The notes beneath the pieces were generated by a model. It was not told the origin of the DNA and made no database searches. It saw only the letters and a list, made by a program, of their open reading frames with translations. A program made the translations under genes and the position numbers. From Maea johnstoni (taxonomy: Eukaryota; Annelida; Polychaeta; Spionida; Magelonidae), in assembly GCA_963942565.1 (NCBI GenBank), contig OZ012685.1:46119139-46183138 (forward strand): DNA of 64,000 nt, read 5' to 3'. This document shows, piece by piece, positions 24,060 to 35,400 of this stretch; position 1 is the stretch's first letter, and each line of letters opens with the position of its first letter.

Positions 24060-26255
24060 TAGTCTGTGTATCAACATATATTTCCCTGGGCTTTGGAGTA
24101 CTTATTGCCTCAGCATCAAACAAACATCATGTGGACTGGTAAAACACACATAGATAGTTTATGTATCAAAACATACTTTTTTCTTTGGAGTATTTATTGC
24201 CTCAGCCTTAGGAAAATATCATGTGGGCAAGTCATATACCCATAGATAGCTTTTGTAACAAGATATGTTTTCTTCTTTGGAGTGCTCATTGCCTCAGCCT
24301 TAAGGAAAATATCATGTGGGCAAGTCATATACACATAGATAGCTTTTGTAACAAGATATGTTTTCTTCTTTGGAGTATTTATTGCCTCAGCCTTAGGAAA
24401 ATATCATGTGGGCAAGTCATATACCCATAGATAGCTTTTGTAACAAGATATGTTTTCTTCTTTGGAGTGCTCATTGCCTCAGCCTTAAGGAAAATATCAT
24501 GTGGGCAAGTCATATACACATAGATAGCTTTTGTAACAAGATATGTTTTCTACTTTGGTAGACTAATTGCTTCAGCCTTAGGAAAATATCATGTGGGCAA
24601 GTCATATACCCATAGATGGCGTTTGTATCAAGATATATTTCTTCTCTGGTAAACTAATTGGCTCAGCCTTAGGAAAATATCATGTGGGCAAGTCATGTAC
24701 CCATAGATAGCTTTTGTATCAAGATATATTTCTTCTCTGGTAAAATAATTGGCGCAGCCTTAGGAAAATATCACGTGGGCAAGTCATATACCCATAGATA
24801 GCTTTTGTATCAAGATATATTTCTTCTCTGGTAAACTAATTGGCGCAGCCTTAGGAAAATATCATGTGGGGAGGTCACATACCCATAGATAGCTTTTGTA
24901 TCAAGATATATTTCTTCTCTGGTAAACTAATTAGCTCAGCCTTAGGAAAATATCATGTGGGCAAGTCATATACCCATAGATAGCTTTTGTATCAAGATAT
25001 ATTTCTTCTCTGGTAAACTAATTGCCTCAGCCTTAGGAAAATATCATGTGGGCAAGTCATATACCCATAGATAGCTTTTGTATCAAGATATATTTCTTCT
25101 CTGGTAAACTAATTGCCTCAGCCTTAGGAAAATATCATGTGGGCAAGTCATATACCCATAGATAGCTTTTGTATCAAGATATATTTCTTCTCTGGTAAAC
25201 TAATTAGCTCAGCCTTAGGAAAATATCATGTGGGCAAGTCATATACCCATAAGTAGCTTTTATATCAAGATATATTTCTTCTCTGGTAAACTAATTGGCT
25301 CAGCCTTAGGAAAATATCATGTAGGCAAGTCATATACCCATAGGTAGTTTTTGTATCAAGATATATTTCTTCTCTGGTAAACTAATTGGCTCAGCCTTAG
25401 GAAAATATCATGTAGGCAAGTCATATACCCATAGGTAGTTTTTGTATCAAGATATATTTCTTCTCTGGTATTTAACTAATTGCCTCAGCCTTAGGAAAAT
25501 ATCATGTAGGCAAGTCATATACCCATAAGTAGCTTTTATATCAAGATATATTTCTTCTCTGATAAACTAATTGGCTCAGCCTTAGGAAAATATCATGTAG
25601 GCAAGTCATATACCCATAGGTAGTTTTTGTATCAAGATATATTTCTTCTCTGGTAAACTAATTGCCTCAGCCTTAGGAAAATATCATGTAGGCAAGTCAT
25701 ATACCCATAGGTATTTTTTGTATCAAGATATATTTCTTCTCTGGTAAACTAATTGCCTCAGCCTTAGGAAAATATCATGTGGGCAAGTCATATACCCATA
25801 AGTAGCTTTTATATCAAGATATATTTCTTCTCTGGTAAACTAATTGGCTCAGCCTTAGGAAAATATCATGTAGGCAAGTCATATACCCATAGATAGCTTT
25901 TGTATCAAGATATATTTCTTCTCTGGTAAACTAATTGGCTCAGCCTTAGGAAAATATCATGTAGGCAAGTCATATACCCATAAGTAGCTTTTATATCAGG
26001 ATATATTTCTTCTCTGGTAAACTAATTGCCTCAGCCTTAGGAAAATATCATGTAGGCAAGTCATATACCCATAGATAGCTTTTGTATCAAGCTATACTTT
26101 TCTTCTCTGGTAAACTAATTGGCTCAGCCTAAGGAAAATATCACGTGGGCAAGTCATAAACCCATAGATAGCTTTTGTATCAAGATATATTTCTTCTCTG
26201 GTAAACTAATTGCCTCAGTCTAAGGAAAATATCATGTGGGCAGGTAGTACACACA
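24060..26255 (+). repeat. Minisatellite, 91-bp unit, about 24 copies
   Basis: Head-to-tail units built around GCCTCAGCCTTAGGAAAATA, GTGGGCAAGTCATATACCCA and TTCTTCTCTGGTAAACTAAT. The period is 91 bp with occasional 2-4 bp changes. The first five units carry a variant (TTTTCTTCTTTGGAGT); later units form sub-types marked by GTGGGCAAG or GTAGGCAAG and by GATAGCTTTTG or AGTAGCTTTTA. Higher-order mixing of the sub-types suggests unequal exchange. The 69-codon frame at 24221-24430 is an artefact of the repeat. Confidence 0.96.
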
Positions 26256-26283
26256 TCATCTTATACATCATCTTCACCACTAA

Positions 26284-26488
26284 CCCTTACACTGCTGGAG
26301 GCTAATTCTACCAATACAAGATAATGCAAAAAACCTGAAAAATCACCAAAACCCTGGCAAATGGGTACTCATCTGAAAGTACTCAGTGAGAGCTTTCCAA
26401 TGAGTACCAACATGACAGGGTTTGGATGGTTTTCAAAAGTTTTTGCATTTTTCTCCCAAGGACAAAAGTAGCCTCAGCATGGAAAGGG
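26284..26488 (+). mobile_element. piggyBac-type MITE, 205-bp family
   Basis: Exactly 205 bp. It starts CCCTTACACTGCTGGAGGCT and ends CCTCAGCATGGAAAGGG, with CTAA on both sides (26280-26283, 26489-26492), one base off the usual TTAA. Same interior as the other copies (AATGGGTACTCATCTGAAAG). No coding capacity. Confidence 0.8.
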
Positions 26489-26776
26489 CTAATGCAGGTG
26501 GGTGTACCTGTCCTCCTAACACAACAGTTCAATGTCTCTCCTCCTGTCTGCCCCCATGGATCTGTTTACTGTGGGTCCCTGCGGCATCTAGGGGCCACAG
26601 GTTCAGGAATACATTGTGCACTCTTCTTCCATTCATGAGCAGGTAAATAGTAGAGATCAGCAGTGGAAGTCCCATTTGTTTACCAATGTGATCAGCTGTG
26701 AATGTGTGGGATGAGATCAATCCCAGTTATGACTTCTTGCTGTTGGATTTATAGTTACCTTGAATTGCGTTTTTGA
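26489..26776. other. GC-balanced stretch, no gene assigned
   Basis: Three overlapping open frames (26422-26646, 26426-26638, 26529-26720) cross this segment, but none shows a domain and two begin inside the MITE. An AG|GTAAAT junction at about 26641 has only a weak pyrimidine tract. Confidence 0.35.
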
Positions 26777-26797
26777 GGGGGGGGGGGGGGGGGGGGG
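26777..26797 (+). repeat. Poly-G tract (21 G)
   Basis: Uninterrupted G run; same class as that at 21981. Confidence 0.9.
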
Positions 26798-26872
26798 AAT
26801 TTACAGATTTTCAAAGAAGTCAAAATCGAAGGGAGATGATTTTACAACAAAAATCTAAAGATTGCAACCTAA

Positions 26873-27118
26873 CGCCTAAAAAAAGAAGTTGTTTGTTTCC
26901 TGTAACCCTACCCTATCAAGTTTTTATTCAGAAAAATCCCTACCCTTAAGTTTTTTACGCCCTTCCAACTCCCCTTCCAACTCCAAATCATTGAAAAACA
27001 TGCATAAAACACACATTTTTGACCAAAAAAATAATGCAAAAAAAATTGTTTTTGCCGACCTGCCTACCTATTTTTTTCCGGACTGTTACAGGAAACAAAC
27101 AATTTATTTTTCTAGGCC
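26873..27118 (-). mobile_element. PIF/Harbinger-type MITE (copy 5 of 7)
   Basis: A 246-bp reverse-oriented copy with ends CGCC / GGCC and TAA on both sides (26870-26872, 27119-27121). It carries a small internal duplication (CCTTCCAACTCC twice), which explains the extra length. Confidence 0.82.
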
Positions 27119-27507
27119 TAAAGTATTTTTTTAAAACCTTCCAGACACCTTTGTACATGAACTTGGAGTTATTTTCACCATGGCAATATTGTTGATGTTT
27201 ATTTATGCTATTTTAAACTATAGGTTTTGCCAACCTTTTATCTTAAAAGAGGATATTACCTATGGAAGATTAATATTGTTTGATATTACTGCTTGACCCA
27301 TCCAAACCCTCAGCCCATCTGAAAAGCTAGAATATTAGGAGGATGTCTGTCTTATGTTTGCGGAAGCATTATGTGTGATATACTTGAAGGAAAATGTTTA
27401 CTACAACCTAATTCAAGAGAAATTTTAGAATGAAAGGAATAACTAGCATCTCTTCAATTTCCTTGCCTACAGACATACAGCCTAGCCTGCATAGGTTCAT
27501 CTTTTAA

Positions 27508-27740
27508 GGCCTAAAAAAAAGTTGTTTGTTTCCTGTAACTCTACCCTAACAAGTTTTTATTCAAAAAAATCCCTACCCTACACTTTTTTCCGCCCTCCCA
27601 ACTCACAATCAACGTAAAACATGCATAAAACACACATTTTTGACCAAAAAAATAATGCAAAAAAATATTTTTTTACCGACCTACCTACCCTATTTTTTTC
27701 TGGACTGTTACAGGAAACAAACAATTTCTTTTTTTAGGCC
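27508..27740 (-). mobile_element. PIF/Harbinger-type MITE (copy 6 of 7)
   Basis: A 233-bp reverse-oriented copy with perfect GGCC ends and TAA duplications at 27505-27507 and 27741-27743. It lies 386 bp from copy 5 in the same orientation. Confidence 0.87.
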
Positions 27741-27743
27741 TAA

Positions 27744-28226
27744 CAAAGTCATTTCCTAATCAATGACAAGTTGATTGGATTATACAATAAAAGTGATAGT
27801 TAAAGATGCCTATTTGATGGACCCACATTGGGCTAATATTTGCTGGATCCATTATCTTTTGTCATTCTTTCAACAACAAGATGAAGCAGATGTTCTCTTG
27901 CAGAGTTCCTTTGTGTTAGCTGTCATGGCATGCTAAATATTTCCGCTGTATCTTGGCAAAAACACACCTGCTTTCCTTGTTGTCATCTTGAGTAAAACAT
28001 TTGCCTATTCCTGTAGGCAGGTAGTGTATTATATAGAGCAAGATCGATATGGTTATTCTGTTCTACCAGACCATTGGAGCATAATTTGTCCTGTCTTTTA
28101 ATTCATTATTCTTGTATATTCAGTTTAGGTTAGCTATTTTTATGATCAGCACCTTAGTTATGCCTGGATTGATCTGGAATAGCCATATACATTGTACACA
28201 CAATCATCATCCAAAGCTTTGTTCTA
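27744..28226. other. No gene seen
   Basis: Unique AT-rich DNA with no supported feature, ending at the TTAA that borders the CpG-rich element. Confidence 0.4.
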
Positions 28227-28230
28227 TTAA

Positions 28231-29502
28231 CCTCCTCGCTGCGGTGGGCGATCTCAATCGCCCTACACTACGTTGTCTCTGTAGCAGTTGGCGAGTAAAT
28301 ACGACAAATAGCGGTATCTCCATGCTCGCCATTGTCGTGTACGGCTCATCAACTTCCGGTTGGCCGTATACGATAAATACGCCGAATTTTTTCGAAATTA
28401 AAACTGAGTAGGTGAGACAATGTTCCCAAACTGTTCACACAGTATTATTTTAATATGTAAATGAAAAGTAAAGTTATCTTATTAAAGAAATACTAACATA
28501 CATTGAACAAATCAATCTCATGATTGATTTGACAAGTGCGCGACCACGGCAAAAACGAACCGAACACTATTTTACGAATGCGGCCGTTGTTCTCAGCGAT
28601 CTATTTCCTTTATTCTTTCGCTTATTTGTTTACTTTTATTTACCAACTAAGTCAATTAGATGTTCAGGAACAATGATATCAATATATCTTTAAGTTATTT
28701 TTAATTTTTGACCGTCTATTTATCGATCGAAGTGGATGAAGTTGACTCTGCAGACGGTGTCAAATATACGATTTTACAATGGCGGCCGCGAAGCGGCTAC
28801 GCCGCCGAGCGATAATTTCACTTCATTCACTGACAACAGATACCCCACAGGCTGGATATCTATAAAATAAACATTTTCAGAAAGCTGAGAATCAGCTTGT
28901 TTTGGTAATATAAATTCATTATTTATTTTCGCCACCGATTCTCTGTTGTCAATTAATTTAGTAAGGGTTACATGATTTTACGGCTCATGGACAAATGAAT
29001 TGAACGAGCGTAAACTCGCGAAGAATATGTCCAAACCATGTTGAATTGAGGTCTCAGAAATCGATCTCACACATGGTATAACAGAGAAAAGAAAACATTT
29101 TCTGGTAGATATGAAGGTAAGTAAACACCATTTGTAATTTTAAAAAATAAGGTTGTTTATTTCGATGGGAAATGGCTTCAAAACATAACTTGATGCAAAA
29201 AAAATCCAAGTCATACGCGATTATCTAAAATGGCCGCCACAGTTCTAAACTGTATTTCTGGTGTTGAGTTGATGATTTTCGGCACAAAATGGTGGTTATA
29301 AATTATAAAAATACATGTGGCGATTGAGGGGGTTCTGATTGTGCTAGCAATCTAAATTTTATATGGCCGGATGTTTATTTTATTGCGGAAGCAGCACTTA
29401 AAGAACATGGCACATCAGCCTTTCAGTCGTATCTTTCTCATGACGTGCTATAGTGTAGCTAGTGCCCATATAGTACCATACATTGTCCTAGCAGCAAGAG
29501 GG
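28231..29502 (+). mobile_element. CpG-rich, TTAA-bounded element (piggyBac-like, non-coding)
   Basis: A 1,272-bp segment bounded by TTAA (28227-28230 and 29503-29506), with imperfect inverted ends CCTCCTCGCTGC and GCAGCAAGAGGG. Its interior is rich in CpG (for example GGCGGCCGCGAAGCGGCTAC), unlike the CpG-poor surroundings. No long open frame survives: the 99-codon frame at 28112-28411 starts outside it and the 61-codon frame at 29371-29556 crosses its right edge. A short ATG frame at 28779 reads MAAAKRLRRRAII then ends after 28 codons. It may be a young non-autonomous piggyBac relative or a host CpG island that happens to have TTAA edges. Confidence 0.5.
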
Positions 29503-29506
29503 TTAA

Positions 29507-30098
29507 TCAACCCAATGCAATCATTTCTAGGGAACTCTCAGATAGATGCTGTCTGAGTAATGATACTTTCATAAATTACTTAGGGATTAAGCATAGATTC
29601 ACAAAATATTCAGAGGAGGGCTTTCGGTTGAAGTCTGATTAATATTTTTTCTCAACTATTTTCAAATACATTTTTTTGTAAGAGAAATATCACCATACTT
29701 GTCAGGACTTTTGAGGTGATGCAGGCATGAAAGTAGGAATGTATTCTAAACCATAAGATAATCCCCCATTGGAGATTTCTAAATTCTAATTTTTTACTGG
29801 CCATTTGGTCACCATCCTTAGGTGATCATGTATCCTACATCATTTATTCTATTCCTATGATGATGGTCCATCTCAGAGAGGTGTTGATATACCTGTGCTT
29901 ATCTTCCATTAGGCTAGGTTCCTGATCTTTAAAATGTGATCCTTCCCCTTTGAATTAACCAATAATGTGTGACACCATGCGGTCCTCCTATCCATAGTGG
30001 TGACATGATATGTTGGTGCTGCCAAGTGAAAAAAAAATAGAAATAAACCTGATCAAAAACATATACAAAATATATAGGATCGAGGTTAGCCTAGAGTC
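29507..30098. other. No gene seen
   Basis: Unique AT-rich sequence with no supported feature. Confidence 0.4.
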
Positions 30099-30102
30099 TT
30101 AA

Positions 30103-30307
30103 CCCTTATGCTGGTGGTGGCTAATTTGGCCAATACAGGATGATGCAAAATAGCTGAAAATTGACTTAAACCATGGCATATGGGTACTCATCTAAGATTA
30201 CTTCGTGAGAGCTTTCCAATGAGTACCAACATCACAGGTTTTAGATGATTTTCAAAACTTTTTGCATTTCTGTCCCATGAATGAAAGTAGCCACAGCATG
30301 GAAAGGG
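30103..30307 (+). mobile_element. piggyBac-type MITE, 205-bp family
   Basis: Exactly 205 bp with perfect TTAA duplications at 30099-30102 and 30308-30311. Ends CCCTTATGCTGGTGG and CACAGCATGGAAAGGG. This is the cleanest copy of the family in the window. Confidence 0.86.
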
Positions 30308-30311
30308 TTAA

Positions 30312-30761
30312 GTGCACTGTAATCTACCTGTGCTACCCTTTATCAGTGACGTGTGGGGCGCATCCCTTCCTCTTGTTCCTTTCACCTCATTGACTGCCTA
30401 ACTTGTACATTACAAGGCTGGTATGCTGGCTAGATGAGCACGGCTCAGAATTCATTGACTTAGTACACCTGAGTAGAGTGTGTGAGCTCAGGTACGCTTC
30501 TGTCCCTGAACTATTGATAGACTGTCGTAGGCTTAGCTGGTGACCTGAAAAGATACTGGAGGATCTCTCTGTAATAGCCAAATAAGAAGATCATGCTTGT
30601 ATTTCACAACTTGCCAGGTCACCTGACACAAAAGGAAATAATAAGTAAACTTAATTCCGGACCATAGGTGTAAGAATATAAGGGATTGGAAAGTCAAAGT
30701 CTCATAGGATTCATTTATGATTCAATTATAGCACTTTCTGATCTAATTGCCTGTCTGTGAT
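30312..30761. other. Left flank of the large transposon
   Basis: Unique host sequence. The minus-strand 64-codon open frame at 30387-30581 has no recognisable domain. The sequence differs entirely from the left flank of the second transposon copy. Confidence 0.45.
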
Positions 30762-31260
30762 TACCCTAACCATTTGGTTCTTGGATAAGCTTGATTTATC
30801 CAAACTTATTCTCGCATTACCTTATACATAATAACTGAGATTTTCTTGTATTTCAATTGGGATAAACTTGGATAGTCTTTACTAGGTCATACGGTAATTC
30901 GGCTTGAATAAGCTGCAATCAGCTAGTACCTAATCGAAGATAGTAGAAGAGACCTACTACATCCTGGCTTCTTGACACAGTTGCAATTTTCTTAAAAAAG
31001 CTAGGACAAGCTGATACAAAAAAGCTTTGCTTTTTCTTATACTTGGTAATTTGTGATGAGCTGGAATATGGTTGGATTAGCATCTAGCTGATACATCCTA
31101 GCTCCTTGAGGCTCTGTAACTTTCTCATACAAGTTAGGATAAGCCTATACCAAACCGCTGTGTGATAACATGGGATTAAATACAAGGTAGTAGCAACAAC
31201 CTGATACATCCTAGCTTCCTGAAACTAGCTTCGACATTTATAATCAGTGATTTCAACACA
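30762..31260 (+). repeat. Left terminal and subterminal repeats, copy 1
   Basis: After the terminal CCCTAACCA come several related short motifs: ACATCCTGGCTTCTTGAC (near 30959), ATACATCCTAGCTCCTTGAG (near 31091) and ATACATCCTAGCTTCCTGAA (near 31202), plus TAGGACAAGCTGATAC, TTAGGATAAGC and GATAAACTTGGATAG variants. In CACTA elements such subterminal arrays bind the element's own DNA-binding protein; that role is inferred here. Confidence 0.7.
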
Positions 31261-32446
31261 AGGTTATTTTCAAATAATGAACCTTTTATTTTAACAAAAT
31301 AATCAACAATATTATGAACAGTCTGTGTCCTAGTTAACATATTGCACTTTTTTCATTCAAACCAATTGAATCACAGTTTCACATTTATAAGCAAACTCCC
31401 AAAATGAAATCTCACTCAGCCATTAATACCATGCATACCTTTTGGTACAGTTAGAAAATTGAAGGGCTGTAACTTATAACTCTTAGTAATGAAATTAAAG
31501 ATTATCACATTATCACAAAATAAACCTTCACTATAAGCACTAAACTCTGACGAAAGTCAGAATTCTTAAATGATTTGTGATCAGCTCAATTAAAATCTTA
31601 CAAAGAGAGAACCTCAATTACAAACAATTACTATCTACTGAGGCTACAGGCTTCGGTATCTTGTATCATAAGCTTACTTGAAGCTCTTAAAACACATTCT
31701 TAAAAGCTAATACTTAAAAAGTGTGAATGGTGTACATTTACTTACTAGTATTTGAAACTATTTAATTCAATCAAATTAATGCTGAACATTATAGTATGTA
31801 TAAGGATAGTGTAATAAACATATTTTGAGTGCGAAAAAAAATTCCATGACACCAACATTTCTTTTTTAGTCAGACTAAGTTTTGGGTGGCCAAAAAATCC
31901 ATAAGACGAACTGTAAAATCGTACTGGCCTTATTTCAAAACCTTTGCTACAAGCAGTAAACTCTTATCTTCAAAACACTTATCTTCATAAAACTTGAGCA
32001 CTGATCAATACTGAGGCTACAGGTTTTGGTATCCAGTATTATCAGCTTTACTTGAATCATTTAAAGCAATCTTAATAGCTAATAATATTCAAAAGTAACA
32101 AAGCTTAGACAATAGAAAAAATTTGAAATTAACAAATCTTTTCCAATTATTTGGCAAGAACTCTCATGAATAAGAACTTTAATCTACAAATTGGACCTTA
32201 CAAAACCAAAGTTTTTCTCACTACCACTTGATTACATACTATCACCCTGGCATAGGCAACACAATAATTTGACCTCCCTGGTTAAGGGTCTCCTGAGACA
32301 CCTATAAAATTACATACAAACTCAAATAACTCGGTTAACAGCTTAACTGTTATTCAAAAATTATGACTATGCAACTGGATTTTAAAAGTTCTCTCTTTCA
32401 CAATAGCATCTGATTCTCATGGGCAGCTCCTACACCCCTTGTGACT

Positions 32447-35400
32447 CTACAAGTCTCCATCTTCATCATCTGCAGGGATAGTATGCATGTTCTTGATAAG
32501 CCGCATCCGGTTCCTCATCTTGGTCCTGGTTTCCACCAAGGAACAGTTGAATTTCTCAATGACTAATTCTATAAAGAAAAACAAATAAAAGTATGCAAAA
32601 TTACATCCATCTGTCTGTCCATCCTTCTGCCCATCTGCAGTGCTGAAAAGTTTGCTAAGCACCGGTGGTCAAACGGTCAATCAAAATAAATAGTCTAGTG
32701 GTCCACCAGAAAAATTAGGGGTCCACATCACTTTGAAAACCAAAATGGTAGCCAACAGGCATTTCATAACTGAACATTCATGGTTAATTTTGCTAAATTA
32801 ATGAATTGTTACAATTAAAATCTATTGTAGAAATATGTGAAACTGGATGTGATGCTTACTAAATGAGTGTGGTTAGAACATTTAGCAGACTTTCTAGGCA
32901 AGTAAACATAGACAATCACCAGCCCATTCAAATTTTTGGTAGAAGCAGAACGGTGGGCTCTTGTATATTTTCACCACTGATCTTTCCATCCGCCCATGCA
33001 CCAACAGGTTACGCAATAACTTAAATCTATTGAACATGATAACCTATAAAGGAAGTCATGCAGGCTTTCAGAATAAATGCCTTTGAAGTTTGAACGTTGA
33101 TGACCTTGACATCAAGGTCTGAGGTACATTCTTTAAAACTCTTGTGAATGCAATTACATGAAAAGGAAGTCAAATTTTATTTTTGAGACAATGCAAGATG
33201 AACTCACTCTCAATGATTAGTCTCTTCTTTTCATCCAAAGCAGACTTTTTGAGAGCTTTCTTGTTGGTGTGCAGACCCAACAATGAGGAGTTCACAAGTT
33301 CCTCTACCTCAAAAAGGGTTGTCATCAGTGTCTTGATTGCATTCGATGCTGTTGTCTCCTTGTTGACAATATCCTGGAGTTCATCCTGATAACAAACACA
33401 AAGGGAAAAATAACATCTGAGTTAGAGAAGTGTACATCTGTTCTATGGAGGTACTACCACTGGAGGGGGAAGGAAGAAAGTTGGGGAGGTAGGTTTGGAT
33501 AATTTTGCAAAGGTAGTTACTTGCTGTATTGAACATTGAGAAAACAGCATATTAGAAAAAGTCTGCAAATATGGTATTAAAATCTTCAATCTTTGAAAAT
33601 AATGTTTGGTGAAAAATTTAAGTAGGAGTTTCTTTGATAATCAATATTAGTTCATGATGAATCAATCAAATACAGTCAGACCTGCCTAAGAGACCACCCT
33701 TATTAAGAGACCACAGTTTCATTTCCCTTGGTCTGACATTTTTTAATGACCCTCTATTAACACCACCTGTCTTAAGAGACCATATTTTGGTCTCACTGAG
33801 GGTGGTCTTTTAATGCAGGTTAGACTTTTAGTTTCCTTACCAGTGTCAAGCCTTTATACTTTTCAACAGACGCTACTACTTCGTTTTCTCTTTCGTCCTC
33901 TGCTGCACCTTTATTCTTTAAGAAAAAGTTAACAGCTTCAGTTCGGTACATCTCATATTGTATTCATTTTGAAGTTTACTCAGGTAATCATGGCTAGGGC
34001 TCGAATACTATGGCAAAGAGTATTCATTTAGATTCTTGGACCAATCCCTTTCTATAGGAGGTAAACAGGAGAGATGCCCTCATTTGTTGATCCTTCAATA
34101 CATGTGCATTATTATAAGTTGCCTTGTCTTTGCAAACCTTACGATATGGTTGACTTCACTCTCAAGACCAAGGTCGTAGGTAATTGATAATGAAATTCTG
34201 GTGAATAAAGATCATAGGTGTATTTGATTATGACTTAGGACAAAGTCAAACACGGGAGACCTGGATTTAACTCGGATCATTGGTCATTTAAAAAGATTTT
34301 ACTGTTTATAAATATGATAATTTGGGGATTAAAAATGAAGATGGAAAGATATACTTAATACTTTTACTTCTGGGCAGGTTGGGGGTGGTGGAAACTAACT
34401 CTTACCCCTAAGAACAAGCAGTATCTCTTGCTACCAGCAGTACAGGGTTAAAGTAAAAGTAAACCAAAAATGTGAGTGTTACCTTTAATCTCTTTTTGAG
34501 CCTTTCCACATCATGTTTTAGACTTGATAGTTCATTTTTCATTTCGGCAATACCATCGCAGCAGCTATGACAGGAAGTTTGCAGATTTGGTGGATCTTGG
34601 TATTCTGCACTCCTCCAGTTGCCATCATATACTGTGCTGAAGGCGTCTGTGTACCAATTATCGTTGTTCTGTGTCATTTGTCTGGCTTCCCCTCCACTTA
34701 TATCCATATAGCTGCTACCTGAGGCTGACATGTCAAAATACTTCGGATTATCAGCATATGACACAACACTTCCAATTGATAGCTGCTTTTCAATTGGAGT
34801 GCTAGTTGTGTAGTTGCTCCTCGGTGCCACCACAGATGTCTGTTGCGTCGGCCAGTTTTCGAAGTTACCATTGACCTGGTTGGTTGTATTCTCTGGGTTG
34901 AAATAAGTAAGAGCCTGCTGAGGCCTTACTTCCGTGCTGCTACAGGCATATGTTTGGGGATTCTGTCTCAGCCTTTCATTCAAAGAGTAGCTTGTACTGG
35001 CGACAGCAGGACTCTCCTGATGAGTATTGTCTGTGTGTTTAGGTTTTATAGGTGTGCATTCAAATTTTGGAGATGGCTGATGTTGGGTCATTTGGTTACT
35101 AGACAGTGGAACCACAGACGGGGTGATGGATGGAGACTTATCTTGATTACGTAGTGCCAGAATAGCTTCTGCAGCGGCAAGGGCAGATTCATGTTTCAGG
35201 TGTTCTGTGGAAAAAATAAAGGAATTAATAACACTTTGCCAAATATCTTAGATGGGGAAGACATGCAGATACCTATAACCATGTGACTAATGTTTACAAT
35301 GACAGGTTTGATTGGTTGGTTGGTTTCTTTTATTTACTCCAAATTTGTAGATTATAACAATACATATTTGAAAATTACGATATACAGATACCAAATAACA

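Noticed and set aside
24060-26255. CRISPR-like regular array
   Set aside because: Units are contiguous 91-bp repeats with no unique spacers, in a eukaryotic genome; a minisatellite explains it.
26615-26650. Second recursive-splice-like junction (GAGCAG|GTAAAT)
   Set aside because: The pyrimidine tract is broken and the donor is weak, unlike the site at 17160.
28112-28411. 99-codon open frame
   Set aside because: It begins in unique AT-rich DNA and runs across the left edge of the TTAA-bounded element, so it cannot be one conserved gene.
34843-35154. 103-codon + strand open frame (also at 53202-53513)
   Set aside because: It is the antisense of the long fourth exon of the BEN-like gene, which has matching splice phases; the + strand frame does not.
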